Assembly (NCBI GenBank): GCA_039820405.1
Contig: JBCBQC010000073.1
Coordinates: 1-32,059, forward strand
Source: CALLVY01 sp937899855
GTDB taxonomy: Bacteria > Bacteroidota > Bacteroidia > Chitinophagales > Saprospiraceae
Direction: 5' to 3'
DNA: 32,059 nt
Shown here: positions 1 to 8,375 of the stretch, one piece after another
Layout of the letters: each line of letters starts with the position of its first letter
Numbering within the stretch: the first letter of the stretch is position 1
Position numbers and translations under genes: made by a program
The notes under the pieces: generated by a model
What the model saw: only the letters and a program-made list of their open reading frames with translations
What the model was told of the DNA's origin: nothing
Databases searched by the model: none

Positions 1-471
1 GAAGAGGTTCTAGCCTACCAAAACGACGAGGTGGTCTATCGCTTTTACGATAATTACGACGTCCCCCTGGAGGAGGCTCGCGATATCTTTGAGGAGACTA
101 AAAAATTCCTATACCTCTCCGGTACCTACATGGGGGACCACGAAATTTTTACCCACGAGCCCCTTTACATCATCGATGAGATGTGGCATACCTTTTTGCT
201 CTTCACCCGCGACTACCACGATTTTTGCCACCATTATTTTGGATTCTATATCCATCATTACATCATGCCCCGGGACGCCAAGCGGCGAGCCATTCGGGAA
301 TTCGAAGAGGAACGCGAAAAAGCCAGTGCCAAGGTGCGGCCCATCCTTACCGAATACTACACCCTGATCTACGAGGCACTGGGCGAAGAAACCCTCGTGA
401 AGTGGATGCGGCACTACGGTACCAAGTACACCAAAGAATACCTCAATACTATCCGACGCCCCCTAGAGTAA
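1..471 (+). CDS. Small WHxF-motif protein (5'-partial), beside LanB
   Basis: The reading frame is open to the first base of the window, so the true start probably lies upstream; a GTG at 31 is the first in-window start and gives 146 residues. I cannot assign a function. The visible hallmark is IDEMWHTFLLFT followed by an aromatic and His-rich stretch (DYHDFCHHYFGFYIHH), a pattern I associate with small Bacteroidota proteins loosely related to glycine-rich-domain proteins carrying a D-x-x-W-H motif. There is no signal peptide or membrane segment in the visible part. The C-terminal half is charged and probably helical. It ends 83 bp before the lanthipeptide dehydratase on the same strand, so co-transcription and a role in that peptide-modification cluster are plausible. 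That link is inference from position only. The His/Asp/Trp cluster could bind metal, but this is unproven. Confidence 0.6.
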   Translation, partial: EEVLAYQNDEVVYRFYDNYDVPLEEARDIFEETKKFLYLSGTYMGDHEIFTHEPLYIIDEMWHTFLLFTRDYHDFCHHYFGFYIHHYIMPRDAKRRAIREFEEEREKASAKVRPILTEYYTLIYEALGEETLVKWMRHYGTKYTKEYLNTIRRPLE

Positions 472-554
472 GCATACCACCGCAACCGAGAGGGGCTTCC
501 GTTCCCACTCCATCGCCACTTCCCATTGTTTTTCAGTTTGTTTAAGCCCTACCG

Positions 555-3500
555 ATGCAATCGAATGCCACCGGAGCCGACCTCCGTGACCGAGGCTTCT
601 TTGTCCTGCGGAGTCCCGCCCTGCCCCTGCCCCAACCCCTGCCCCCTTGCCGAGAACGGGCCTGGGACTGGGCCCGCCAACAGTGGCAGCGACGGGACGT
701 CCAAAGCGCCATACACCGTACCTCCCCCCGCCTCTTTCGCAAGCTGACCCACTTACTGGCTGACCACCAGGCTCCGCCAACGAACGACGCCGAAGCCCAA
801 AAGTTATTTTTGGTATTCTGGAAGTACCTGCTCCGCCTGTCCCACCGTTGTACTCCCTTCGGCTTTTTTGCCGGTATTTCAACGGGACAAATCACGGAGC
901 GTACCCAACTTTCGTTGGAAGATCCCCGCTTGTACGGTCGCGCCAGATTGGATGCGGCCTGGGTGCAGGGCGCACACGAACAACTGATGCGGGACCTCGC
1001 CTTTCGCGAGTTGTTGAGCTACTGCCCCAACAGCACCCTCTTTGCGAGCTGGGGTACCTACCACTTTCTCGGTCGTGAGGGCAGCACTGAGGGACATTTT
1101 CGTTTTTGGCAAGGTCGGCTGCCCCAGAGCATTCCACTACAACGTATCCTGACCGCCGGGCAAGCACCTCGTAGTTTTAAGGCACTCATTGCGGCCTTAC
1201 AAAGCCCGGGAATGCTGCCCAATCTCGCCGTACCAACCCTGCACCGCTGGATCGATCAGCAGGTATTTCTGCCCACTCTTCGGCCGGGGACGGATGTAGA
1301 AGGCTACCGCTTGGCCATCGAGGCCTTGCTGCTTGACACGGAGGCCACCGCCCTCGCAAATTTGGCGGAATCTAGCCGTGTCTTACTAGCGAGCCTGAAG
1401 GCAGTTGGTCAAACCCTTGGGGCCAATGACCAGGTGCTTGATGCGTCCGAGGCTTTTCCCAGTGTACCCCGCCAGGTCGATGCATCGCGATCATTGCCCG
1501 GTGGGCAAATCCATCGGCGGGTGATACGCGCTCTGACGCGGGCCATTCACCTGCTTCGGCGGCTGCCCCGACCGCAGCGGAGCCACCCCCTCGATGCCTT
1601 TCGAAGGGCCTTTCGCGAGCGCTACGCGGAGCGATCGGTCCCACTACTGGAGGTCTTGACGGAGGCCAACGGATTGGGCTATCCCCTGGGGCAGTTTGCT
1701 CCCCGCGAACCAGATCCTCTGCTGGCGGATTGTCCCTTCAGGCCCGATTCTACTGTGCCAAGTTCCCCGGTCTTGCCTCCGCTATGGCGCACTTTCCTCG
1801 AAGAACAGTGTGCTTTAAGCGAGCGCAATGGACACCGTCCACTACGGCTTTTCGATCGAGATTTAAAGGACTTTTGGGTAGCACCCCAGCGCTCGTGGGC
1901 ACCGACTTTTTATACGGGCTTTGGCTTGCTGGCCGATTCTGCTACTGCGGTTGATGCCGGAGATTTTAGTGTGCTACACCTCAAAACGGGAGGCATGACG
2001 GGAGGACGTCTGTGGAATCGTTTTGTCGATTTGTCGGAGGTCCTGGAGGAGCAAAGGCGGCGAATGTTGCGAGAGGAAGCGAGGGCCTATCCCGACCGCC
2101 TGGTGGCTGAGCTGGCCCACTTACCCCGAATGGACTCGGCTAATCTCAGTGGATCGAACGGACGGGCCTACGCCATTGAGCTCTACGATGTTTCTGACCG
2201 GGCGGAGGGGATTCCCGTCTCCGATTTGTGGCTCTCCTTACGGGGTTCGGAATGGATCCTACATTCGGCTGTGCGGGGCCAACGCATCCAGCCTTACCTC
2301 ACCCACGCCATCAATCCACACTTTCGGACCCTTCCCCACTTTAGACTCCTGGCGGATATCGCGGTTCAGGGTACGGAGGATCATCTGGTATGGGATTGGG
2401 GGCCGCTTCACGCTCGTGATTTTACACCCCGGGTGGTATACCATCAAGTCATCCTGGCCCGCGCTCGTTGGCGACTGCACTGGGCGGATTTGGCGCGGGG
2501 GGGAGACTTTGGGGCCCGTACTTTTGCCAAGTATTGGCGGGCCTGGGCCCGGGCGGTGCACCTGCCGGACTACGTGCTACTGGCGGAGGGCAACCAGCAG
2601 CTTCGTTTGGCTACTGACCATCCTTTGAGCCACGATATTTTGTGGGCGGTTTTGCGGCGGGAGCGGTGTGTGGTATTGGAGGAATGCCTGTACCATTCTG
2701 AAGGGACCTGTTTGAAGGGGCCAGGGGGAGAGGGCTATACCAACGAATTGGTGGTCCCTCTCTCTCCTCCTGATTTTGAGGTGCCGGTGCGGGTGGAAAG
2801 TTTGGTAAAGGCCGCCCCCGTGACGGCCGTTTTTTCTCCGGGAAGTGAGTGGTTGGCTTGGCACCTGTACGCTGGGGTGGGGGCAGTGGAGCATTACCTT
2901 CGGAACGAGCTTCGGCCTCTCTTGGAGGAATTGGAGGGGGAAGGCTGGATTGATCGTTGGTTTTTTCTCCGCTTTCCCGATCCCGATTTTCACCTGCGTC
3001 TGCGTTTGCATCGGGCTCCGGGGCGGAGTGTGGGAGGGCTACTGGAACGTTGTTACGCTACTTTGGAGCGGGGGCATTTTTGGAAAATTCAATTGGAGCC
3101 CTACCGGCGCGAGCTGGAGCGTTACGGTCCGGCAGCCATTGCGCACTTGGAGCAGTTATTTTGGGTAGACAGTGTCACGGTACTCGACTTGCTAGGGGGC
3201 GTGGCGGTGGGGCAAAGGCCGGCCCGCTGGCTGGTGGCGGTCTGGGCCTGTTGTTGTCAAGTCCATGATTTTGGACTGACGGAGGAGCAGGTCCTGTCCC
3301 TCTTCCGCTACGCTCGGGATCGCTTTGGCGTACACTTCGCTCGGGAGGGGCGTGCGAAAAACAAATGGCTACGGAACAAATTGGCGCAGCATCAGGAACG
3401 GCTAGACGCCTTGCTGGGGGGGGACGTTGAGCAACTGGGCCCGGCCGTAGCGGCGGCTTTTGGGCGGCGCAGCGAAGGGGGGCGGGAAGCCATACGGGCC

Positions 3501-3680
3501 CTGCGACGCTTGGAGCGGGAGGGGCAGCTGCCGCTTCCATGGGAGCAACTCTGTGGTACGCTCATCCACCTGTTTTTTAACCGTTGGTTGGAACAAGCGC
3601 CCCGTCATTACGAAGCCGTACTCTACGACTTCCTCTACCGAAGTTATCACTCGCGGTGGGCTCGACGGACAAGGGGGTGA
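555..3680 (+). CDS. Class I lanthipeptide dehydratase LanB with fused C-terminal elimination domain
   Basis: The 1041-residue protein has both halves of a full-length LanB. The N-terminal dehydratase (glutamylation) domain starts with GFFVLRSPALPL (residues 14-25) and has the family signature HRCTPFGFFAG at 97-107. The C-terminal thiopeptide-type/SpaB-C elimination domain begins near residue 757 (VFSPGSEWLAWHLY) and contains DRWFFLRFPDPDFHLRLR from residue 800. LanB enzymes use glutamyl-tRNA to activate Ser/Thr in a precursor peptide and then eliminate glutamate to form dehydroamino acids. The ATG at 555 follows an in-frame stop at 543, so the start is well bounded, though there is no clear Shine-Dalgarno. 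A terminator follows the gene, making it the last in its operon. Precursor and cyclase genes must lie upstream or elsewhere. The fused form contrasts with the split LanB described for pinensin-type Bacteroidota clusters. Confidence 0.9.
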   Translation: MQSNATGADLRDRGFFVLRSPALPLPQPLPPCRERAWDWARQQWQRRDVQSAIHRTSPRLFRKLTHLLADHQAPPTNDAEAQKLFLVFWKYLLRLSHRCTPFGFFAGISTGQITERTQLSLEDPRLYGRARLDAAWVQGAHEQLMRDLAFRELLSYCPNSTLFASWGTYHFLGREGSTEGHFRFWQGRLPQSIPLQRILTAGQAPRSFKALIAALQSPGMLPNLAVPTLHRWIDQQVFLPTLRPGTDVEGYRLAIEALLLDTEATALANLAESSRVLLASLKAVGQTLGANDQVLDASEAFPSVPRQVDASRSLPGGQIHRRVIRALTRAIHLLRRLPRPQRSHPLDAFRRAFRERYAERSVPLLEVLTEANGLGYPLGQFAPREPDPLLADCPFRPDSTVPSSPVLPPLWRTFLEEQCALSERNGHRPLRLFDRDLKDFWVAPQRSWAPTFYTGFGLLADSATAVDAGDFSVLHLKTGGMTGGRLWNRFVDLSEVLEEQRRRMLREEARAYPDRLVAELAHLPRMDSANLSGSNGRAYAIELYDVSDRAEGIPVSDLWLSLRGSEWILHSAVRGQRIQPYLTHAINPHFRTLPHFRLLADIAVQGTEDHLVWDWGPLHARDFTPRVVYHQVILARARWRLHWADLARGGDFGARTFAKYWRAWARAVHLPDYVLLAEGNQQLRLATDHPLSHDILWAVLRRERCVVLEECLYHSEGTCLKGPGGEGYTNELVVPLSPPDFEVPVRVESLVKAAPVTAVFSPGSEWLAWHLYAGVGAVEHYLRNELRPLLEELEGEGWIDRWFFLRFPDPDFHLRLRLHRAPGRSVGGLLERCYATLERGHFWKIQLEPYRRELERYGPAAIAHLEQLFWVDSVTVLDLLGGVAVGQRPARWLVAVWACCCQVHDFGLTEEQVLSLFRYARDRFGVHFAREGRAKNKWLRNKLAQHQERLDALLGGDVEQLGPAVAAAFGRRSEGGREAIRALRRLEREGQLPLPWEQLCGTLIHLFFNRWLEQAPRHYEAVLYDFLYRSYHSRWARRTRG

Positions 3681-3713
3681 GTGGGGAGGGGAGTGGTCGG
3701 ACCAGAATCCAAA

Positions 3714-3749
3714 GCGCCCTTCCGAAACAAGTCGGAGAGGGCGCGTTTT
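3714..3749 (+). terminator. Intrinsic terminator after the lanB-type gene
   Basis: The arms GCGCCCT-TCCG (3714-3724) and CGGA-g-AGGGCGC (3733-3744) pair with one bulged base around an 8-nt loop, followed by GTTTT. It lies 33 bp past the dehydratase stop and 28 bp from the stop of the convergent gene. A short A-run before the hairpin could give weak termination in the opposite direction too. Confidence 0.7.
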
Positions 3750-3776
3750 CAAATGGTTTCTTATATCGCGAAGAAC

Positions 3777-4502
3777 TTACTTCTTCATCATTTCGATCTT
3801 GTTGAGTAGTAGGGCGGCCTTCATCAGGAAATCGTCGCGGTGACGGTGGTATTCTTCGTGGATGAGTAAGAGGCGCGCCGCATCCTGGGCTGCCGAGCGA
3901 GGCGTAATTTGACGCGAGGCAATGGGATGGAGTCGGTAGTCGCGGTTGTTCGATTTGAGGAAACCGTAGTCCTCCTTGTAGTTGATGACTTTTGCCAGCT
4001 TGTTGAGGGAGAACAGGTAATTGGTTTCGCGGGTAATGTCTTTTTGCAGGTCGGTAATGCGAATCCGGTTGAAGCGGATTTGGGCTTTTTCACAGAGGAA
4101 GATATCGCGTTTTCCATCGAAGGTGACGATCTCACGGAAGCGGTACTTTTTGAACATTTTGTTCATAAAAAACTTCATGGGACGACGGGTCGGACGGAGT
4201 TTGGCGAAGGCGTGGTCGAGGTCTTTTTCATCGAGACTAAATTCCTCGTCGTACTGTTTTTTCCGGCGGGTGCGCATGTTCATCACTTCCCGGACTTTGC
4301 CGATCGTATTGCCCAGTTCGTTGGTTTTGGAAAATACGTTGACGATGTTGACGTCGACGTCATTGAGCCAGGTTTCTAGGAAAATGCGGTTGGTCTTTGG
4401 TTCGTAAAGGAGAAAGGCGACTTCACTGATGGCGTAAAAATTGGGGTATCCCCCGTAAATGTTGCCATACTTGAGCTCTAAAAATGCAATGTTTTGATCC
4501 AC
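3777..4502 (-). CDS. Exonuclease-like protein of degenerate DEDDh type (tentative)
   Basis: This is a 241-residue soluble protein with no signal peptide. Its layout resembles a DEDDh 3'-5' exonuclease. An N-terminal beta-strand (IAFLELKYG, 5-13) sits where motif I (D-x-E) would be. FDGKRDIFLCEKA (128-140) resembles motif II with an Asp at 133. SAAQDAARLLLIHEEY (203-218) resembles the H-A-x-x-D-A motif III helix with Asp 207. Both acidic residues of motif I and the motif III His are not seen at the expected places, so catalysis by the usual two-metal mechanism looks unlikely. The fold assignment is inference from motif spacing; a plain hypothetical protein is the alternative. It is convergent with the LanB gene and 144 bp downstream of the aminopeptidase gene, with a possible promoter of its own. 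Confidence 0.45.
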   Translation of the reverse strand: MDQNIAFLELKYGNIYGGYPNFYAISEVAFLLYEPKTNRIFLETWLNDVDVNIVNVFSKTNELGNTIGKVREVMNMRTRRKKQYDEEFSLDEKDLDHAFAKLRPTRRPMKFFMNKMFKKYRFREIVTFDGKRDIFLCEKAQIRFNRIRITDLQKDITRETNYLFSLNKLAKVINYKEDYGFLKSNNRDYRLHPIASRQITPRSAAQDAARLLLIHEEYHRHRDDFLMKAALLLNKIEMMKK

Positions 4503-4634
4503 GGTCTAAGTTTGTAAGATTTAGATAGATAGTGTTTTAGCAGAACGTAAGCGAATGCTTAGATTTTGTAATTCTGGTATTCAAGGATTTAAATATAGGG
4601 TAAATTAATGATTTTACGGCATTTCCGAAAGTTA

Positions 4635-4642
4635 CAAAGTTA
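4635..4642 (-). promoter_or_regulatory. Possible -7 element upstream of the exonuclease-like gene
   Basis: On the minus strand these bases read TAACTTTG, a perfect match to the Bacteroidota -7 consensus TAnnTTTG. The nearest TTTG-like element upstream is at about 13 bp rather than the usual 19-21, so only half of the promoter is convincing. It lies about 130 bp ahead of the gene ending at 3777. Confidence 0.3.
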
Positions 4643-4646
4643 AACA

Positions 4647-5747
4647 TTACGTCAACAAAAACTTCCCACTTTCGTAAATTTTCTCGTCATTTGCAAAAAT
4701 CTCCCCCCCATTTTTCATGTTAGCAATCATGTCCCAGTGGATGGAAGACTTGTTTTTCCCACCCGTTTGTAGGTAGGATTGTCCGATGGCCATGTGAACC
4801 GTTCCGCCGATCTTCTCGTCGAAAAGGATATTTTTAGTAAAACGGTTGATGTTATAATTGGTTCCCACTGCGGCCTCGCCAAAGCGACGCGCCCCGTCAA
4901 TTTGGAAGATGCGATCGAGAAAATCCTGCCCCCGGCGCGCCTCCCACTTCTCCACCATCCCATCTTTCACCCACAGGGTGACTCCTTCTACCTCGTGGCC
5001 CATGTACACGGCGGGATAGCTGAAGTGAATCACCCCATTGACCGATTCCTCTACCGGTGAGGTATAGACCTCGCCCGAGGGCATATTGGTCTGGCCATCC
5101 GAATTGATCCAGGTCCGTCCCGCCGTCGAAAACTCGATGTCGATGCCCTCCCCTCGGTAACGGATGTGGTCGCGGCTGTTGAGCAGGTCCACAATCTGTT
5201 GTTGGGACTGTCGAACGGCCAACCACTCGTCGATCGGCGAATCGGCGTAGAGGTGACAGGCACCGTAAACGAACGCCTCGTACTGCTCCAGCGACATACC
5301 CGCATTTTGGGCCGCCGCATCGGTGGGATACTGGCAGAGGCTCCGCTTGAGCTCCCGGGTGGCGGTCCGGCGAAAATAGGTCTCACTGAGCTTTGCGGTA
5401 GCGGCACTCCGGATCTTTACCTTTTCGGGGTCGTTGCTGTTGGATTCGAACAAATTGAAGGGCGCACGGATAAACAAGTAAGCCTCAAACTCCTCCATCG
5501 CCCGGCGGTAAGTGGGGGAGATGTACTGCAATTGGCGTTCGTCGGCGTGGGCGTAAAACAAACGGTTTTTTTCCCGAAAATCAAAGGAGACCTCCAGGTG
5601 TCCGCCCTGGATCATGACCTCGCGGAACAGCTCCTTCACCAGGGGTTCGGCCAGGGTAGTGGTGCGGACGTACAGCCGATCCCCCGGCTGGATTTCCAGA
5701 CAATAGTTGACGAGTAATTTGGCGTATTTGGCTAAGATGGAATTCAT
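4647..5747 (-). CDS. M29 family metallo-aminopeptidase (AmpS/PepS type)
   Basis: The 366-residue length is close to the family norm. The N-terminus (LAKYAKLLVNYCLEIQPGDR) is typical of M29 peptidases, which remove N-terminal amino acids in the cytoplasm using two metals. The expected ligand regions are all present: NMPSGEVYTSP with Glu 226, FGEAAVGTN with Glu 291, VHMAIGQSY with His 318 and Tyr 325, and SSIHWDMI with His 337 and Asp 339. No signal peptide is visible. The gene starts 38 bp after the hflX stop on the same strand, so it may be read from the hflX transcript. Nothing suggests truncation or loss of activity. Confidence 0.92.
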   Translation of the reverse strand: MNSILAKYAKLLVNYCLEIQPGDRLYVRTTTLAEPLVKELFREVMIQGGHLEVSFDFREKNRLFYAHADERQLQYISPTYRRAMEEFEAYLFIRAPFNLFESNSNDPEKVKIRSAATAKLSETYFRRTATRELKRSLCQYPTDAAAQNAGMSLEQYEAFVYGACHLYADSPIDEWLAVRQSQQQIVDLLNSRDHIRYRGEGIDIEFSTAGRTWINSDGQTNMPSGEVYTSPVEESVNGVIHFSYPAVYMGHEVEGVTLWVKDGMVEKWEARRGQDFLDRIFQIDGARRFGEAAVGTNYNINRFTKNILFDEKIGGTVHMAIGQSYLQTGGKNKSSIHWDMIANMKNGGEIFANDEKIYESGKFLLT

Positions 5748-5785
5748 AAGTTATGGGTTACGGCTTTTTTGGAAAAATTTATTCC

Positions 5786-7000
5786 CTACCAAGTCTTGGC
5801 CTGGTAGGGATAGCGGATGGCGTATTGTTGGCGGATCATCTGAGTCATCAAGCCACGCAGTTCGGCCAGGTTCTCCCGCTGGAGGGCGGAGAGGAAAATA
5901 TTATCGTGCTCGTAATCATTTTTGAGGTTTCCCTGCAGTTCCCGCTCGATTTCCTGCTGGGTGCTGGTTTCGAGGTAGGCATCGAAATACAGCTGGCGGT
6001 AGCGGTCGATTTTGTTGAATACCATCAGGGTGGGCTTTTCGGTGACGCCCAGTTCCTGTAGGGTCCGGTTGACGGCTTTGATCTGGTCTTCGTACTGAGG
6101 ATGGGAAATATCGACCACGTGTAGCAAAATATCGCTTTCGCGGACCTCATCGAGGGTCGATTTGAAGCTCTCGATCAGGTGGTGGGGAAGTTTGCGAATA
6201 AAACCGACCGTATCGGAGAGCAAAAAGGGCATCGTATCGAATACGACCTTGCGCACCGTCGTATCCAGGGTGGCAAAGAGCTTATCCTCCGCAAAGACGT
6301 CCGACTTACTCAGCTGATTCATCAGGGTGGATTTGCCCACGTTGGTGTAGCCCACCAGTGCCACCCGAATCAGGCTGCCCCGGTTCTTGCGGCGGGTTCG
6401 ATTTTGCAGGTCGATCTTTTCCAATTTCTTTTTCAGCAGTGCAATTTGATCGCGTACGATCCGGCGATCCGTCTCGATTTCCTTTTCCCCGGGCCCCCGC
6501 ATACCAATGCCCCCGCGTTGGCGCTCCAAGTGCGTCCAGAGCCCCCGCAGCCGGGGGAGCAAGTACTGCATCTGAGCCAGCTCGACCTGGGTCTTGGCCT
6601 GGGCCGTCTGAGCGCGGCTGGCAAAAATATCGAGGATCAAACTGGAACGATCGACGATCTTGACCTTGAGCGTTTCCTCCAGGATACTGGTTTGTTTTCC
6701 CGTCAGGTCGTCATCGAAAATGACCAGGGTAATCTCCGGATGGCTCTCGATGTACTGACGTATTTCCTCCACCTTGCCCGAGCCAACAAAGGTGCGACGG
6801 TCGGGGTGAGGTAGTTTTTGGACAAACTTCTTGAGCGTCACCGCACCGGCCGTCATCGCCAGAAATTCCAACTCGTCGAGGTATTCCTCCACCTGCTCCT
6901 GGGTCTGGAGTTGATACACCAGGCCAATCAGGATGGCTCGTTCCGCTTTTCGCCGGATGCCCTTGCGTTCCTTTTCTCCTAAATTCCAATCGTTACTCAT
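5786..7000 (-). CDS. hflX: GTPase HflX
   Basis: This is a 404-residue HflX. The N-terminal nucleotide-binding domain runs to about 125 and includes the TFVGSGKVEEI segment at 70-80. A coiled-coil linker with the Gly-rich loop GGIGMRGPGEKEIETDRR lies at 163-180. The G domain has P-loop GYTNVGKS (217-224), DTVGFI (263-268) and NKID near 330. HflX binds the 50S ribosomal subunit and splits stalled or stress-inactivated ribosomes. The start at 7000 (MSNDWNLGEKER) is shortly ahead of the conserved region. It lies 85 bp downstream of the EnvC-like gene and 38 bp upstream of the M29 aminopeptidase gene on the same strand. Confidence 0.95.
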   Translation of the reverse strand: MSNDWNLGEKERKGIRRKAERAILIGLVYQLQTQEQVEEYLDELEFLAMTAGAVTLKKFVQKLPHPDRRTFVGSGKVEEIRQYIESHPEITLVIFDDDLTGKQTSILEETLKVKIVDRSSLILDIFASRAQTAQAKTQVELAQMQYLLPRLRGLWTHLERQRGGIGMRGPGEKEIETDRRIVRDQIALLKKKLEKIDLQNRTRRKNRGSLIRVALVGYTNVGKSTLMNQLSKSDVFAEDKLFATLDTTVRKVVFDTMPFLLSDTVGFIRKLPHHLIESFKSTLDEVRESDILLHVVDISHPQYEDQIKAVNRTLQELGVTEKPTLMVFNKIDRYRQLYFDAYLETSTQQEIERELQGNLKNDYEHDNIFLSALQRENLAELRGLMTQMIRQQYAIRYPYQAKTW

Positions 7001-7085
7001 AAATCACATGGTTTGATTTGACCAATGGTAAGCAGGTCGCCCTAACTAACCACTTTTATGGCCATTTGGTTTCCGCTCCTTCGTT

Positions 7086-8375
7086 TTAGCGCCGTCGGAC
7101 CCAATCCGTGGGGTTGAGCCGCTGCTTGTCGCGCCACACCTCAAAGTGCACTTCGGACTTGCCACTTCGACTATCGGTGGCTACCTGTCCTAGGTTTTGC
7201 TTCCCCGCCACCCGGTCGCCTTTTTTGACCACTACATTGTCCAGGTTGGAGTATACCGTATAATAGGTACCGTGGCGCAGAATGACCATGTAGTGGTAGC
7301 CGGGAATAAACTGAAGTCCGACGACTTCCCCCCGGAAGACCGCTTTGACTTGGGATTGGGGGTTGGTTTGGATGTCGATCCCGTTGTTGGTAATCTGGAT
7401 TCGGCGGAGGGTGGGGTGAGCCTGTTTGCCAAAATGACTGGTGATGACTCCGCTGCTGACGGGCCAGGGCAATCGTCCCCGTTGCCCGCCAAATTCACCG
7501 CTCAGCTTGGAGTCGGCGGGGCTCGTGGTGGTGGCGGTACCGCTGTCGCTCGACCCCTCGGTACGGGGCAGGGCCGCCGGGCTCCGGGCGCGTTTGCGTT
7601 GGGCGATGATTTCCTCGCGGATGATCTTTTCGATCGCCGAATTGAGCTTTTGGTGCGCCAGTCGCTTTTTCTCCAAGTCCTTCTTCAGACGCGCCTCGTC
7701 CTGTTGGAGGGATGCGAGCAAGCCGCTCTTGACGCTCACTTCTTCTTCCAGTAGGCCTTGTTGCTCCAATTCGGAGCGGAGCAGGACCTCCTTTTTCAGG
7801 CGCTGTTCTTCGAGCTGTCCAACCTTGTCGGCAAGCGTTTGCTGGGTACTGAGAATCAGCCGGGCCTGCCGCTGGCGATAATTGTCGTACTGTCGCAAGT
7901 ATTGCCAGCGGCGGAACGCATCGCTAAAACCATCGGCGGAAAAGAGGAAGAGCAGGCGACTGTTGCTCATGCGCATTCGCTGGGCCTGTTGGGCCATGAT
8001 GGCGTACTCGTTTTGCAATTGCTCAATGTCTCCTTCCAAAGCTTCGATCACACCGGTATTGCGCAGGATCAGCGAATCGGCCAAGTTGATTTCGGCGGCC
8101 AGGGTCAGCAGCAGGGCCTCGCGGCTTTTGATCTGTTGCTGTAGGGCGACGTAGCGGTCCAAGGCTGCCGCTCGGTTGACACTCGTTTTTTTGAGCAAAT
8201 TGCTGGTCACCTGAATGTCGGCGATCAGTTGCTTGCGGCGCTGTTCCAAGCGTTTGCGGCTCTGTGCTTCGAGACCGGGCAAGAGAAAAAGCCCCGCGAG
8301 GAGGATCAAACCGAGGCGCAGGAGGTACCCTTTGGCGAGGCTAGGGCATTTTGCTATATCGGGAGGGAATTTCAA
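7086..8375 (-). CDS. EnvC-like murein hydrolase activator, degenerate M23/LytM domain
   Basis: The 429-residue protein has a signal peptide (LLRLGLILLAGLFLLPGLEAQ, about 18-38), a long coiled coil (about 40-265), a Ser/Thr/Ala-rich linker, and a C-terminal LytM/M23 domain from LPWPVSSGVITSHFG (302). The zinc site is incomplete: the first His of HxxxD is Asn 330 with Asp 334 kept, the first His of the terminal H-x-H is Glu 408 with His 410 kept, and YSNL at 375-378 replaces Y-x-H-L. This matches EnvC/NlpD-type proteins that activate amidases rather than cut peptidoglycan. The start is TTG at 8375, overlapping the stop of the upstream DUF4292 gene by 35 bp, so translational coupling or a slightly later start are both possible. 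Confidence 0.88.
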   Translation of the reverse strand: MKFPPDIAKCPSLAKGYLLRLGLILLAGLFLLPGLEAQSRKRLEQRRKQLIADIQVTSNLLKKTSVNRAAALDRYVALQQQIKSREALLLTLAAEINLADSLILRNTGVIEALEGDIEQLQNEYAIMAQQAQRMRMSNSRLLFLFSADGFSDAFRRWQYLRQYDNYRQRQARLILSTQQTLADKVGQLEEQRLKKEVLLRSELEQQGLLEEEVSVKSGLLASLQQDEARLKKDLEKKRLAHQKLNSAIEKIIREEIIAQRKRARSPAALPRTEGSSDSGTATTTSPADSKLSGEFGGQRGRLPWPVSSGVITSHFGKQAHPTLRRIQITNNGIDIQTNPQSQVKAVFRGEVVGLQFIPGYHYMVILRHGTYYTVYSNLDNVVVKKGDRVAGKQNLGQVATDSRSGKSEVHFEVWRDKQRLNPTDWVRRR

